A stretch of DNA of 64,000 nt from Prevotella sp. P5-108 (lineage in GTDB: Bacteria; Bacteroidota; Bacteroidia; Bacteroidales; Bacteroidaceae). The DNA lies in contig NZ_NPJJ01000002.1 of assembly GCF_002251385.1 (NCBI RefSeq), forward strand, positions 18,313 through 82,312. Reading direction: 5' to 3'. Made by a program: the position numbers and the translations under genes. The notes beneath the pieces were generated by a model. That model searched no databases and was not told the origin of the DNA. It was given only the letters and a program-made list of their open reading frames with translations. This document shows positions 46,801 to 55,904 of this stretch, piece after piece (position 1 is the stretch's first letter; the number at the start of each line of letters is the position of its first letter).

Positions 46801-49800
46801 TAGTCCATGCCTTCGAGCTTGCGCCACTTGTTGCGGATGCGCTCCACATAACTGCGCAGCGAGAAGTCGGCCACGTTGGCGCGCTTGTTGGGCATGAGCG
46901 AGGTGAGGTAGGCGCCCAGTCCCTGCGACTTGTCGTCGACGGTGGTGGTGGCGGGGATAGTGTTGAGGTCAAAGTCCCAGAGGTCGCCGTCGGCCTGCAT
47001 CTTCTTCAGGGCGAAGTCGATGTCGGCGAGTGCGCTCACGAGTTCGTCGTAGAAGCCCTCGGTGGCGAGCGCCTCGCGGGCACCAGTGAGCTCGGCATTG
47101 TAGTTGAAGAACGACTCATAGTAACGCCAGTACATCACCTGCTTTCTGCCCGACGACTCGAGCAGGGCGGGCAGCACGGTGGGCTTGGAGTCGTCGTCGG
47201 CAGAAGCCTTTGCCATCGGCGCCTTGTCGGGGTCGAAGGGCTTGATCAGACACGACAGCTTGCCGGCAGGGCCGAGCGCCATGCTTACACCCCACTGCAC
47301 GAGCTCATTGCCACAACCCTTGGCACCCTGGACGCCGTCCCATGAACCTTGGGCTACCATGATGCCGCTGGTGGCACAGGGCAGCCATGCCACGGGGTCT
47401 ACGCATACGCAGTTGCAGACCTCGCACATGAGCGTGATGACGGCTTTTGCCACAGCCTCGCCACCGGGATTGATGGTGACGGTGGCATTGTGGCCGGGGC
47501 CGCCCGGTCCGCCTGGGCGTCCCATCTGCGTGGGTGGAGTCCATTCTACGCCTTCGTTGGTGGTGTTCTTACAGTCGCTGTCGTTGCCGTAAGCCCACTG
47601 GATGGGCTTCTCCAGATACGAGTACTTGCTTCCGGCGCCGCAGGGCCACTTGTAGTCGGTGCCCATCTTGCCCTTGCAGTTCTTCTCCGACGACGAGGCG
47701 CGTCGTGGCATCAGTCGCTTCACGTGGGGCGCAAACTGCGGGTTGTCGAAGTCTTCGGTGTGCATCACCAGGACGGGTATCACGTAGCTCTGTTCGGGCG
47801 CCAGGGTCAGTCCGGTGTGCTCGACCATCGGCATGAAGGTAAACCCGTGGGCGGTGGGGGGATAGTAGTTTACATCCTGGGCGGCTATGAGTCCGCGGTT
47901 GCGCAGCACCACGTTCATGAGCGTGGTGGTGCCGGGCTGGATGTCCTTCAGGATGAGCATGTCGGGCGCGGTGATGTCTACCACGGGCACCGGCACGTAG
48001 GTCTCAAAGGTCACCTTGGTCACCACCTCGTACTCGTCTTCCACCTCGGTCTCTTCGACATCCCAGTTGACGGTGATGGCCTGATAGCTGATGGTGGCGA
48101 GATGGGTGGTCACATCGCCGGGGCTTACCAGCACGTTCTGGCTGTAGGAGTCGTGCTTCTCGGCGGTCACATTGAGATGATAATATCCCTCGTTGAGATG
48201 CTCGAAGAGCACGTAGCCGTCGTCGCCCGTCACGTCGCTCATCACCAGCGCGCCGGTGTTGTAGTCGGTGAGTCTGACGGTGGCTCCGCTCACATAGGGC
48301 CGCTCTCCGTTCTTGTTGCCGTAGATGGTGTTTTCGTCCTGTACACGCACCTTGAGGCTGCCCTTGTCTTCGCTTACCACCTTGACATTGAAGAAGACCT
48401 GCTTGCCGTCTCCCTTCTCGCAGTTGATGGCTATGCTGCCTTTCTGGATGATGTTGACATCGAAGTCGGCGGCATTGAACCTCAGCATCACCGTGGCGCT
48501 GTCGCCGGTGGCCATCGACGGCATGGTGGCGGGTGTGGCGAGGCTGATGAACTTAGACAGAGCCTTGGGCAGGTCTACGGTAATCTTGCCCGTAGGCGCC
48601 AGTCCGGTATTGGTGATGACGAGCGGGTAGAGTCGGGTCTTGTTCTTGGTCACCGTGGTGTTGATACTGTTGGTCTCGACCACCAGCGTGGGCGTGTGCT
48701 CATTGGTGTAGTTGTAGGTGGTCACATCGAGGCGTGCGCCCTCATCGGTGGTGATGGCGAAGACCAGCTTGTCCCAGTCCTTGGTCTCGGACAGCGCCGT
48801 GGAGAGCAGGGTATAGGTAATCTCGGCTGTGCCGTTGCCCGGCAATACAGCCACCGTGCTGAAGCTGACGGTGTAGGCTCCAGCATCGGCACAGGCCACG
48901 CGAACATTGTGCAGGTCGAGGTCGGACATGTTCTTCAGCATGATTTTGCCCACAAAGGGCTCGCCCACGAAGAGCTTGTTGGTGATATAGTCGGTGGTGG
49001 TACGGCTGAAGCCATAGACCTTGAAGTTGCCCTGCTCGGTGGCGAGGTTCTCACCAGGGGTGCATACGCCGAAGCCGAACTCTCCGCCCATACCCGCGGG
49101 TATGGTATAGTCGATGGAGAAGTTGCCGGCGGCGTCGCTCACGGCTGCCAGTCGGGTGCGCGAACGTGCGTAGACGATGTAGGGCTCTACCTCTATGCCG
49201 GCAGCGGCTGTGCCGTCGGTGCGCTTGACACTACCGGTGAGCACCACCTTGTCGCCGAAGAGATACTTGTCCTTGGCTGCGGCGATGGTGAAGGTATAGG
49301 CAGCCACCACCTTGACGTCTATCGTGCTGCTGTTGTTCATCGTCTGCAGCTCGGTCACTTTGCCGTCGGGGTTGATGTGGGCTGTCACGCGGTAGGTTCC
49401 GGGCACAGCGGGTGCCTTGACCTCTGCCCACGTGTCATAGGTCTGTCCCGGGGCGATGGGCTTGTCGGTCTGCAGGGTCGTGGTGGCGTCGGCCAGAGTC
49501 ACGGTGATGGGCGTGGACTGAGGCATGGCTATGGCGCCCACGTTCTTGATGTGGAGCATCACCTTGACCTGTGAGCCAGCCTCGATACCGACTGCTACTT
49601 CGGGCTTTTGCATCTCGGCGTCGGGCAGCGTCTGGTCGGAGATGAGCAGCCACACGGTGCCGGGGCTATAGCCCTCGCTGCTCGCCATGACCGAGATGGT
49701 GCGGTTGCCCTCGGTGGTCGAGTTGCTCAGCGCCACAAACGGGGTGGTGACGCTCTCCTTGCCGGCGGGTATGGTGACGGTCTGGGCAAAGTCGAGGTCG

Positions 49801-51728
49801 TTGCCCTTGGCAGAGAGCGCCACGGTGAGCGGCTGGGAGGTGTCGTCGTTGCGGCTTATGGTGAGCTGTGCGCCGGTGGCGTCGCCCTCGAGAATGGTGG
49901 TCTTGTCTGAGGTGATGTTCAGCGTGGGACCGTCATTGTCGGTGATGGTGATGGTCTCTGTCACGGTGGTCTGCTTGTTGCCTATGGCCGAGCAGCCACA
50001 GTCGGTGATGTAGACGGCAGCGGTAAACTTGACCGTGCGTGTGCCGTCGACCTTCTGGTTGTCCTTGACGCCGATGGGGAAGGTCACCTCTTCCACGCCC
50101 TCGTTCATGGTGATGGTCTGGGTGTAGTAGAGTTCGTTGTTGCTGTCGTCGCTCAGTTTCAGCGTAATCTTGCTGTTCACCGCGCTGTTGCGGGTTATGG
50201 TGGCGTAGACGGCATTGTATCCCGCCGCCTCGCTTACCGTGGTGGGCTGCAGCGTCATGCTGATGGCTGGCACGTCGTCGTCGTGGAGGATGAAGAGCGT
50301 GCTGGCCGTGAGATGGTGGTCGGCAGAGACGATAATCTTGATGGTCTCGTCGTTGGCAGGCAGATTGTCCTGGACGATGGGAATGTCTATCACCGCCTCG
50401 GTGGCACCGGCGGGGAAGGTGAAGGTCTGTGGCAGTCGGAAGCGGCGTGGCTTCTCTATGCTCAGGCTCACGGTCAGTTCCTCGCCCTCGATACGATAGG
50501 GCACGCTCACTCTGAGCTTGATGGACTCGCCCTCGTTGTACTCGCTCTTGTCGAGCTGCAGACTGAGGGGAAGCAACTCGTTGTCCTCGATGTCGAAGCT
50601 GACAGCCACGTCGGCGGGATAGCCGTGGGCCTTGGTCACCGTCACGCTGGCAGCCTTGTAGGAGTTGACGTAGTCATTGTCGGGTACCGTCACATCGAAG
50701 GTGGCCGTAGACTGTCCGGCTCTTATCGTCACCTGGGTAGTCACGCTCACGTGGTCGGGCTGCGAGGTGGCCACGCTGTAGGTCTCGTCGGTAGCGCGGT
50801 TACCACTGCGCTTCAGCTGGAGACGCATGCTCTGGCCTTCCTTCAACCGGGTGGCTGGGGCGGTCAGGAAGAGCATTTTTTCGACCGTTGCCTTGCCTCC
50901 GATGGCGGTGTTGTTGAGCCTGTCGGTGGCATACTCGCCCGTGTTGCTGTTGGGCTCGACCACCACCTTGGCAGCCACTTCACCGTCGACACCCACCGTC
51001 TGTGAGAGCACAAACTCGGCGCTGCGCGCGGTGTGTCCGCCCTGCAGCATGGTGTTGTTGAAGTACACATTGCCAATGTATACAGCCTCCTCGGTCTCGG
51101 TGTTGACGAGGTAAACCTTCTCGGTCCATCCGCTGCGCGTGTCGGCATTGCCCACGTTGCTCACCTTCCAGCTGACGCTGATCCTCTCGCCCGGCGTGAG
51201 CGTGGTCTGCCTGATGGCCACATCGCTCACTTCGAGGTCGGGGCTCGGCGCGCGCTGGATGGTATAACTACCGTTGGTAGAGCCAGTCTGGATATTGTCG
51301 CCGTTGCGGTTGGTTATCACCACATCGCTCAGCGTGATGGCGTGGACGCTCTCGGGGTTGAGCCCCGTGGGCACCGTCATGGGGAAGTTGAGCAGCACGC
51401 CGCCGCTTCCGGCGATGGGCTTGTTGCTCATATTCACGATTACCACCCTGTAGCGGTTGCTGCCCATGCCCCTCACCGATACGGTGTGGCCGTTGGTGTT
51501 GCGGTTGGTCAGCGTGGGCTGCTTGCCCGAGGTCTTGGCGAAGGGCAGCTGCAGGTCGAACTGCAGCGCCACTACGTCCTCGTTGTTGTCCATGCTTATG
51601 GGTATCATCACATCCTTGCCCTGTCCGCCCGTGAGGTGGGCCACAGAGATGGTGTTCTGTGCCTTGGCGCCTAAGGTCATGGCCACCAGCAACAGCAGGA
51701 TATATATTGCTTTTTCTTTCATCTTCAT
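43824..51728 (-). CDS. Giant secreted multidomain protein (cohesin-like, CARDB and Calx-beta domains, type IX-like tail), 2634 residues
   Basis: Signal peptide ends near GAKAQ. In order (rough): cohesin-like domain 25-165; CARDB-type domain 170-285 (SWKVSNVGNADTRSGW); four Calx-beta-like repeats 285-700; CARDB-type domain 700-800; further sandwiches and a carboxypeptidase-regulatory-like domain near 1130; a cysteine-rich stretch near 1350-1440 with LMCEVCNCVCVDP; a helical segment near 1500-1620; more sandwiches; an InlB-like repeat (PYGRTMTFTATPNTGYKFVHW); and a tail VYDLNGVMVRQPGE...GVYITRDKKIIIK that resembles type IX sorting ends. Start ATG 51728 is used, since the frame itself opens with GTG at 51743. 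Last gene of the 15-kb unit, 11 bases after the upstream stop; ends with TAG. A surface adhesin or matrix protein is inferred. Confidence 0.85.
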   Translation of the reverse strand: MKMKEKAIYILLLLVAMTLGAKAQNTISVAHLTGGQGKDVMIPISMDNNEDVVALQFDLQLPFAKTSGKQPTLTNRNTNGHTVSVRGMGSNRYRVVIVNMSNKPIAGSGGVLLNFPMTVPTGLNPESVHAITLSDVVITNRNGDNIQTGSTNGSYTIQRAPSPDLEVSDVAIRQTTLTPGERISVSWKVSNVGNADTRSGWTEKVYLVNTETEEAVYIGNVYFNNTMLQGGHTARSAEFVLSQTVGVDGEVAAKVVVEPNSNTGEYATDRLNNTAIGGKATVEKMLFLTAPATRLKEGQSMRLQLKRSGNRATDETYSVATSQPDHVSVTTQVTIRAGQSTATFDVTVPDNDYVNSYKAASVTVTKAHGYPADVAVSFDIEDNELLPLSLQLDKSEYNEGESIKLRVSVPYRIEGEELTVSLSIEKPRRFRLPQTFTFPAGATEAVIDIPIVQDNLPANDETIKIIVSADHHLTASTLFILHDDDVPAISMTLQPTTVSEAAGYNAVYATITRNSAVNSKITLKLSDDSNNELYYTQTITMNEGVEEVTFPIGVKDNQKVDGTRTVKFTAAVYITDCGCSAIGNKQTTVTETITITDNDGPTLNITSDKTTILEGDATGAQLTISRNDDTSQPLTVALSAKGNDLDFAQTVTIPAGKESVTTPFVALSNSTTEGNRTISVMASSEGYSPGTVWLLISDQTLPDAEMQKPEVAVGIEAGSQVKVMLHIKNVGAIAMPQSTPITVTLADATTTLQTDKPIAPGQTYDTWAEVKAPAVPGTYRVTAHINPDGKVTELQTMNNSSTIDVKVVAAYTFTIAAAKDKYLFGDKVVLTGSVKRTDGTAAAGIEVEPYIVYARSRTRLAAVSDAAGNFSIDYTIPAGMGGEFGFGVCTPGENLATEQGNFKVYGFSRTTTDYITNKLFVGEPFVGKIMLKNMSDLDLHNVRVACADAGAYTVSFSTVAVLPGNGTAEITYTLLSTALSETKDWDKLVFAITTDEGARLDVTTYNYTNEHTPTLVVETNSINTTVTKNKTRLYPLVITNTGLAPTGKITVDLPKALSKFISLATPATMPSMATGDSATVMLRFNAADFDVNIIQKGSIAINCEKGDGKQVFFNVKVVSEDKGSLKVRVQDENTIYGNKNGERPYVSGATVRLTDYNTGALVMSDVTGDDGYVLFEHLNEGYYHLNVTAEKHDSYSQNVLVSPGDVTTHLATISYQAITVNWDVEETEVEDEYEVVTKVTFETYVPVPVVDITAPDMLILKDIQPGTTTLMNVVLRNRGLIAAQDVNYYPPTAHGFTFMPMVEHTGLTLAPEQSYVIPVLVMHTEDFDNPQFAPHVKRLMPRRASSSEKNCKGKMGTDYKWPCGAGSKYSYLEKPIQWAYGNDSDCKNTTNEGVEWTPPTQMGRPGGPGGPGHNATVTINPGGEAVAKAVITLMCEVCNCVCVDPVAWLPCATSGIMVAQGSWDGVQGAKGCGNELVQWGVSMALGPAGKLSCLIKPFDPDKAPMAKASADDDSKPTVLPALLESSGRKQVMYWRYYESFFNYNAELTGAREALATEGFYDELVSALADIDFALKKMQADGDLWDFDLNTIPATTTVDDKSQGLGAYLTSLMPNKRANVADFSLRSYVERIRNKWRKLEGMDYDSDNHPDEDKLARIVRERDDIVAQMVDMGFATLDDLMNSARKDWLLYQETASQNTCAEVKLEIKQKLVLTRQAFRGTLTIDNGSNSDMSHIMVNVNATNMETGAIATRHEMEIQVEKIEGFGGEKDGEWTLPAGKKGVATFLFIPTKYAAPENVTTYSFGGTLAFNDGATDQTRSLFPVSLQVKPSPDLDLTYFMQRDIYGDNPLTEDVIEPVVPAEFSVLIHNKGNGDANNVRMITQQPQIVDNQKGLMIDFAILSSSLNGGEKTMALSSDVATQFGTIKAGEASYATWELTSSLLGHFTQYDVSVTHVTDYGNPDLSLLDRVSIHELIHSINARIGEKTYRAWITNDYPDAFDDPDHIYFANGTDEDLVALRDATRIEALGDSKYRITVDVAQRQWFYTSVANPAGKYAKILSIKNETTGETLDSDNFWTTDYTLQDGIDPLLDYRLHIADLSSGPGTVKYIVEFEPMPELRLDVVSIETVPEDDQIAEKPITELTVKFNKDIDTQTFTRDDIVLRLEGKPQTTALPITPATADNKREFKINTAALTDNGFYALQVKSENIRDAEGFMGAEGKQVRWMLFKDGLVHFNVKVLPLPECGNVDCVIEGEEGRKVTTRKAPLKAGTAAIASTAPYGRTMTFTATPNTGYKFVHWKSNADDQIVSTDEVFTTEARSTKDFSAVFQAESYKVDVNCNSAEGDIDVSTGYYDYNTKLVLDARAKDNFRLVGYRINGTLKEMTPYTLTVEGPTEVEVVYRDMTPVNVLLNEGADYTPEDVEAAKVSLYRSFHKGTWNTICLPCAVDNPEAVFGQGTLVAQMTGVSGTTLMFAPVNTMEANTPYLIKPTKINSPAYAHDENPTMLYDLGVTTTQKPERGVPADSKDGYSFIGAYSIYPIATDDGNYYISSDKFYYVDAAASVYTTRFRGYFHADNGSASPISLGIGSATGITPPVSITDSRNAVYDLNGVMVRQPGESLSGLKPGVYITRDKKIIIK

Positions 51729-51739
51729 GGTCTTCAGTT

Positions 51740-54700
51740 TCACTTACAAATCATTTTCTTTCCGTTCACGATATAAATGCCGTGGCCTTGGGTCTGCTCG
51801 AGCTTGCGGCCCTGGATGTCGTAGAGTTTGCGGTCGTGGCTGTCGGCATCTATGGTGTCTATGCCAGTGGCGGTACCGTCGCCTATCTCCACAGCTATGG
51901 GCTGGGCATCAGTGTCGGCAGCCGCTACGCGGGCGACACGTGCCGGGCGGGTGGTCCTGAGCAGACAGCGGTGTCCGCTCATGCTGTCGCCCGTGGGGCT
52001 GATGATGACTATGCGCACTCCGTCGCGGGTGTTGCGGGTCACCATCTGGTAGCGCATCGAGCCGAGTGCCAGTTTGACATCGGTAGCAGCGACGCCCTTG
52101 AGCGTGATGTCGATGGCGCCCACATTGTCGGCGGCATCTATCCACAGCTCGCCGTCGGCCATAGCCAGCCTGTTGGCGGGAGCCGCTCCGCGAGCCTTGA
52201 TGCGTGACATGCGCACAGCCATAGCCTCGCTGCTCTCTTCGGTGCCTATAAACAGGTTGATGGTAGCCACCACGTCCTGCACATTGATAGAGTTGCTGGC
52301 GTAGGTGTCGGCAGCCATGAAGTTGAATGAGCCACTCTGCGTACCCATAATATAGTTGAGCGTATGCTGGGCATCGAGTACATCGATGCCGCCGTCGGCA
52401 TTGGCGTCGCCCTTGGCCCAAGCCAGCGTCGCCCTCATGCGGGTTCCGGCCGCCGGACAGTACTGCGGGCGTACGACAAACTCGGTGCCGCTCGGCTGGC
52501 GGTAGTCTCCGCCCAAGTCGTAGCGGTAAGCGCCGTCGCGATAGACCATCTCGCCCACATAGTTCTCGCCCTTCACGGTGTAGAAGCGCAGCGTGGGACG
52601 GCCGTTGAAGTGCTGCCCAGCGTGGCTGTATGCCAACAGCGAGTTGAGAGTCACCCCTGCGCCCTGGTCACCTACGGTCCACGCCTGTAGAGGTATGGTC
52701 TGCAGGCTCTTGCCTTCGTTCTGATAACTCAGGTCGACCGATGTGATGGTGGCGGGAAGCAGGTCGGTGATTTCCGTGATTTGGTTGTAGCTCAGGTCGA
52801 GCCTCTCCAGCTTGGGCAACTGTCGGCAGAAGGCAGATACGTTGCCCCTCAGACTGTTGCGACTCAGGTTGAGAGAGGTGAGATGGTCCATCTGGAAACC
52901 CTCTACGGGCAGTTCGCCCTGGAGATTGTTGTTGCTGAGACTGATGGAGGTGACGTGGCCGTCGGTATCGAAGGTTACGCCGGGCCAGCCCGTCGCGGTT
53001 ATCGCACTGGAGTTTATCTTCCACGTCTTTATCCATACCTCGCCGTTGGTGGCTTGCCATAGTTTCTTCAACGCCAGATAGTCGGCGTCGGCGATATATC
53101 TGTCTACGATGGCTACGGGGTCGGCATCCATACAGTTGTTGCTGCGGTTGTTCTCTCTCTCACCCGAGTGGACATTGGCGTAGACATTGTAGTAGGCGGT
53201 GCCCACCGATGCCTCGGGGCTTCTCACCGTGAATGTGACTTCGTATTCGCCTCCTGGCTCCACCGTGCCGTAGTGGGTCTGATAAGCCACTGCCTTGATG
53301 CCCGAGAAGTCGGCATTGGGGCTGTAGTGTACTGCGTCGTTCCACGCGTTGGTGGTGGCGCCGCGACCCACATTGCGTATCACGGCCTTGATGGTGAAGT
53401 CGGTATTGGCTTTGACCTCCTCGGGCACCGTGATTGATACCACTTCGAGGTCGGCAAGATACCTGATGTTGAACGTGCGTTTCTCGCTGTCTACGGTTTC
53501 ACCACATTCGCCGTGGGCGGTGACATACCACTCATACGTAGCACCCTCTGCCACCTCAAGCGAGATGGCGGTGCCGGTGGTACGTTTGACTACCTCGTCG
53601 GCCTCGATGTCGGTGCGACGCAGATGGATGGTATAGCCCTCGACGCCTGCACCCATGTCGGTCCAGGTAAAGTAGACAGGCGCAAAGTTTCTCAGCGCGT
53701 TGTTGTCGGGCACGCCGAGAGAGAGCTTGCGACCCGTGATGACGGGCTTCACGTACACCTTATATATATATGTATATATGGGCGTGCCGTCGAGGGTCAC
53801 CTCTACGTGGTAGGTCACGAGGTCTTTGGCGGTGCCCTTGTTGGTGAGCGTCATGGCGGGCAGATTGCCGGTGCCTATGGCCTGATAGCCCTCGACCTGG
53901 CAACCCTCTGCCACGCTGGCAGTCCACTTTACCTTTACCTTGTCGCTGGTGCTGATAGAGGTGAATGTCTCGGGCTGGGTCTGAGTGCCCGAACAGATGG
54001 TCTGGCTGCTGTATCGGTCTATCTCCGAGGCCAGGATGACGGCACCGTTGATAGCCATGTCGGCATTGACACCCTCCAGATGGGGCAGCAGCGCCATGAG
54101 CTGTTGCAGACGGGCCTGGTTGGAACCCGCGCTGAAGTTGATGGTAATCTTGCGCGGGGCTTCGTTGCAGAAGGTCATCTTGACCTTGGCGGCAGCCAGC
54201 TTGTCGGCAAGCGTCTTGACGAGAGCCAGCGTGGCGGCATCGGTCGCGTCGAGCGTGTGGTCCTTGGCGCCAGCCACGCGGATGCTGATGGCGCCGTCGG
54301 GAGTACACTGTGACAGCAGGCTGAACGCCTCGTGGAGCGAGGTGAAGTTGCGCGCACCCACCGCCGTGGCGTCCAGCGTGTAGTCGCCATTGGCTGTCCA
54401 CGTGTTGGCGGGGTTTATCACGATGGTCTGCTCTGCCTCGGCGGTCTTGATGACGCCTCGGGCGGTGAGCTTGACCGTGTAGCTGCCAGCCTCGGCATAG
54501 ATGTGCATGGGGTTGCGCTCGGTGCTGGTGGTGCCGTCGCCGAAGTCCCACGCGAAGCTGCGTGCATTGTCGGTACTCAGGTTGGTAAACTGGGCGCGGT
54601 TCATGTAGCGGTCTACGGAGAACTGTGCCTGCAGGTCGCCCTCCTCGAGGGTGACGACGCTTATCTTGCCAGGACGAGAACTGAAGGTGACGGCATTGTC

Positions 54701-55903
54701 GTTGGCATTGATGGCGCTGATGTCGGCAAAGCTCACGTCGTAGACGCCGTCTTCGATGGCACTGAGGGTGGTCACGGGGATGCGCACCACGGCTCCGTTG
54801 CTCTCGCTTATCTGCGTGCCTCCGCTGATGTTGACTGTGAGCCGCTGGCCGTCCTGACTGGCTGTCACGCTATACGCCGAGGTGCGCAGCGTGGTCTCTA
54901 TCCGTGAGGCGTCGGCCTGGATGTTGTCGGGCAATACCAGCGTGAAGGTGAGCTGCTTGATGCCGAAGGTGTTCTCCATATAGATGGGCATCAGGGTGGT
55001 CTCGCCACGGTAGATGGAGGTCGATGTGGCGTAGAGCGCGAAGTGGTGGTTCTTGTCGGTCGACGGGTCTGCGGGCGACGGAGGCTGATAGACATAGTGG
55101 GCCACCAGCCTGATGTCTTCGGTGCCCATCGTGGCGCCATAGCCGCTGGTCGTGCCAACCACCTTGCCGTCCTGGGTCCACTGTTTGAGTACGTAGTTGT
55201 TGTTGTCATACGCCGAGATGCTGAACCAGCTGCCTTCCGACACCTGGAAACTCTTGCTCTGCGAGAACGAAGCAGCCGATGCCGGCTCGGCAGAGAAGTG
55301 TACCCAGTGGCGGGGCTTGGTCTCCGAGGGCTCGCCGGGGCTGCCGGGGGTGAAGCGGTAGTGGGCGGTGAGGGTCTCGTCGGCCGCGGTCACCTTGTAG
55401 TCGAAGTTGCGCTCGCGGCTCATCTCGTCGCCGGCACTGTTGGTCCAGTTGACGAAGGTGAAGTTGGAGTAGGTGCCAGCTTCGAGATGCACGATGGTGC
55501 CCTCCTTATACTCGCTGGTGCTCTCCTTGTCCACCGTCGAGGGGTCGTAGGCTATGGTGAGGCGGCTGGTAGCCATGCGCTCATAGTGGGCGGTGAGGGT
55601 CTCGTGGGCATTGGTCGTGGTGTAGGTAAACTTTGACCAGTCGCTCACGGGTTGGTCTTTGCTGTCGGTCCAGCCTCTGAACTGCCAGCACTCGGCGGTG
55701 GCGGTGGCAGAGACCGTCACCCGGGAGTTGACCGTATAGTGTCCGCTGCCCGAGGTGGTAGCCGCCTCGGCAGGCACAGCCTTGACGCTGAGCCTGTAGC
55801 GCGACGAGGGCTCGGCGGGGCTGTCGGGGTTCCATCCCTGACCACGCGCCCACAGACACATCATGAGCGCTACGATGGTCAGTATATATCTTGTAGTCCT
55901 CAT
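51740..55903 (-). CDS. Secreted multidomain protein with cohesin-like, PKD, LRR and dockerin-like regions, 1387 residues
   Basis: Signal peptide to about residue 22. Three InlB/Listeria-Bacteroides-type repeats at about 35-275 (ECWQFRGWTDSKDQPVSDW; THYE-like ends). A cohesin-like domain from about 288, then a PKD domain near 430-500 (SFAWDFGDGTTSTERNPMHIY). Fibronectin-like modules near 640-810, CARDB-type 820-925, leucine-rich repeats near 985-1055 (ISLSNNNLQGELP, LDLSYNQI). A dockerin-like pair near 1164-1225 (KGDANADGGIDVLDAQHTLN, then SINVQDVVATINLF). The last 40 residues (LYDIQGRKLEQTQGHGIYIV) are a type IX-like tail. ATG lies 1 base after the upstream gene's stop. Surface binding protein inferred. 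Confidence 0.87.
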   Translation of the reverse strand: MRTTRYILTIVALMMCLWARGQGWNPDSPAEPSSRYRLSVKAVPAEAATTSGSGHYTVNSRVTVSATATAECWQFRGWTDSKDQPVSDWSKFTYTTTNAHETLTAHYERMATSRLTIAYDPSTVDKESTSEYKEGTIVHLEAGTYSNFTFVNWTNSAGDEMSRERNFDYKVTAADETLTAHYRFTPGSPGEPSETKPRHWVHFSAEPASAASFSQSKSFQVSEGSWFSISAYDNNNYVLKQWTQDGKVVGTTSGYGATMGTEDIRLVAHYVYQPPSPADPSTDKNHHFALYATSTSIYRGETTLMPIYMENTFGIKQLTFTLVLPDNIQADASRIETTLRTSAYSVTASQDGQRLTVNISGGTQISESNGAVVRIPVTTLSAIEDGVYDVSFADISAINANDNAVTFSSRPGKISVVTLEEGDLQAQFSVDRYMNRAQFTNLSTDNARSFAWDFGDGTTSTERNPMHIYAEAGSYTVKLTARGVIKTAEAEQTIVINPANTWTANGDYTLDATAVGARNFTSLHEAFSLLSQCTPDGAISIRVAGAKDHTLDATDAATLALVKTLADKLAAAKVKMTFCNEAPRKITINFSAGSNQARLQQLMALLPHLEGVNADMAINGAVILASEIDRYSSQTICSGTQTQPETFTSISTSDKVKVKWTASVAEGCQVEGYQAIGTGNLPAMTLTNKGTAKDLVTYHVEVTLDGTPIYTYIYKVYVKPVITGRKLSLGVPDNNALRNFAPVYFTWTDMGAGVEGYTIHLRRTDIEADEVVKRTTGTAISLEVAEGATYEWYVTAHGECGETVDSEKRTFNIRYLADLEVVSITVPEEVKANTDFTIKAVIRNVGRGATTNAWNDAVHYSPNADFSGIKAVAYQTHYGTVEPGGEYEVTFTVRSPEASVGTAYYNVYANVHSGERENNRSNNCMDADPVAIVDRYIADADYLALKKLWQATNGEVWIKTWKINSSAITATGWPGVTFDTDGHVTSISLSNNNLQGELPVEGFQMDHLTSLNLSRNSLRGNVSAFCRQLPKLERLDLSYNQITEITDLLPATITSVDLSYQNEGKSLQTIPLQAWTVGDQGAGVTLNSLLAYSHAGQHFNGRPTLRFYTVKGENYVGEMVYRDGAYRYDLGGDYRQPSGTEFVVRPQYCPAAGTRMRATLAWAKGDANADGGIDVLDAQHTLNYIMGTQSGSFNFMAADTYASNSINVQDVVATINLFIGTEESSEAMAVRMSRIKARGAAPANRLAMADGELWIDAADNVGAIDITLKGVAATDVKLALGSMRYQMVTRNTRDGVRIVIISPTGDSMSGHRCLLRTTRPARVARVAAADTDAQPIAVEIGDGTATGIDTIDADSHDRKLYDIQGRKLEQTQGHGIYIVNGKKMICK

Positions 55904-55904
55904 C

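Noticed and set aside
44844..49574. Two long plus-strand frames (833 and 741 residues) opposite the giant gene
   Set aside because: Low-complexity His/Val/Gly-rich shadows of the GC-rich coding strand; the opposite frame has signal peptide and domains.
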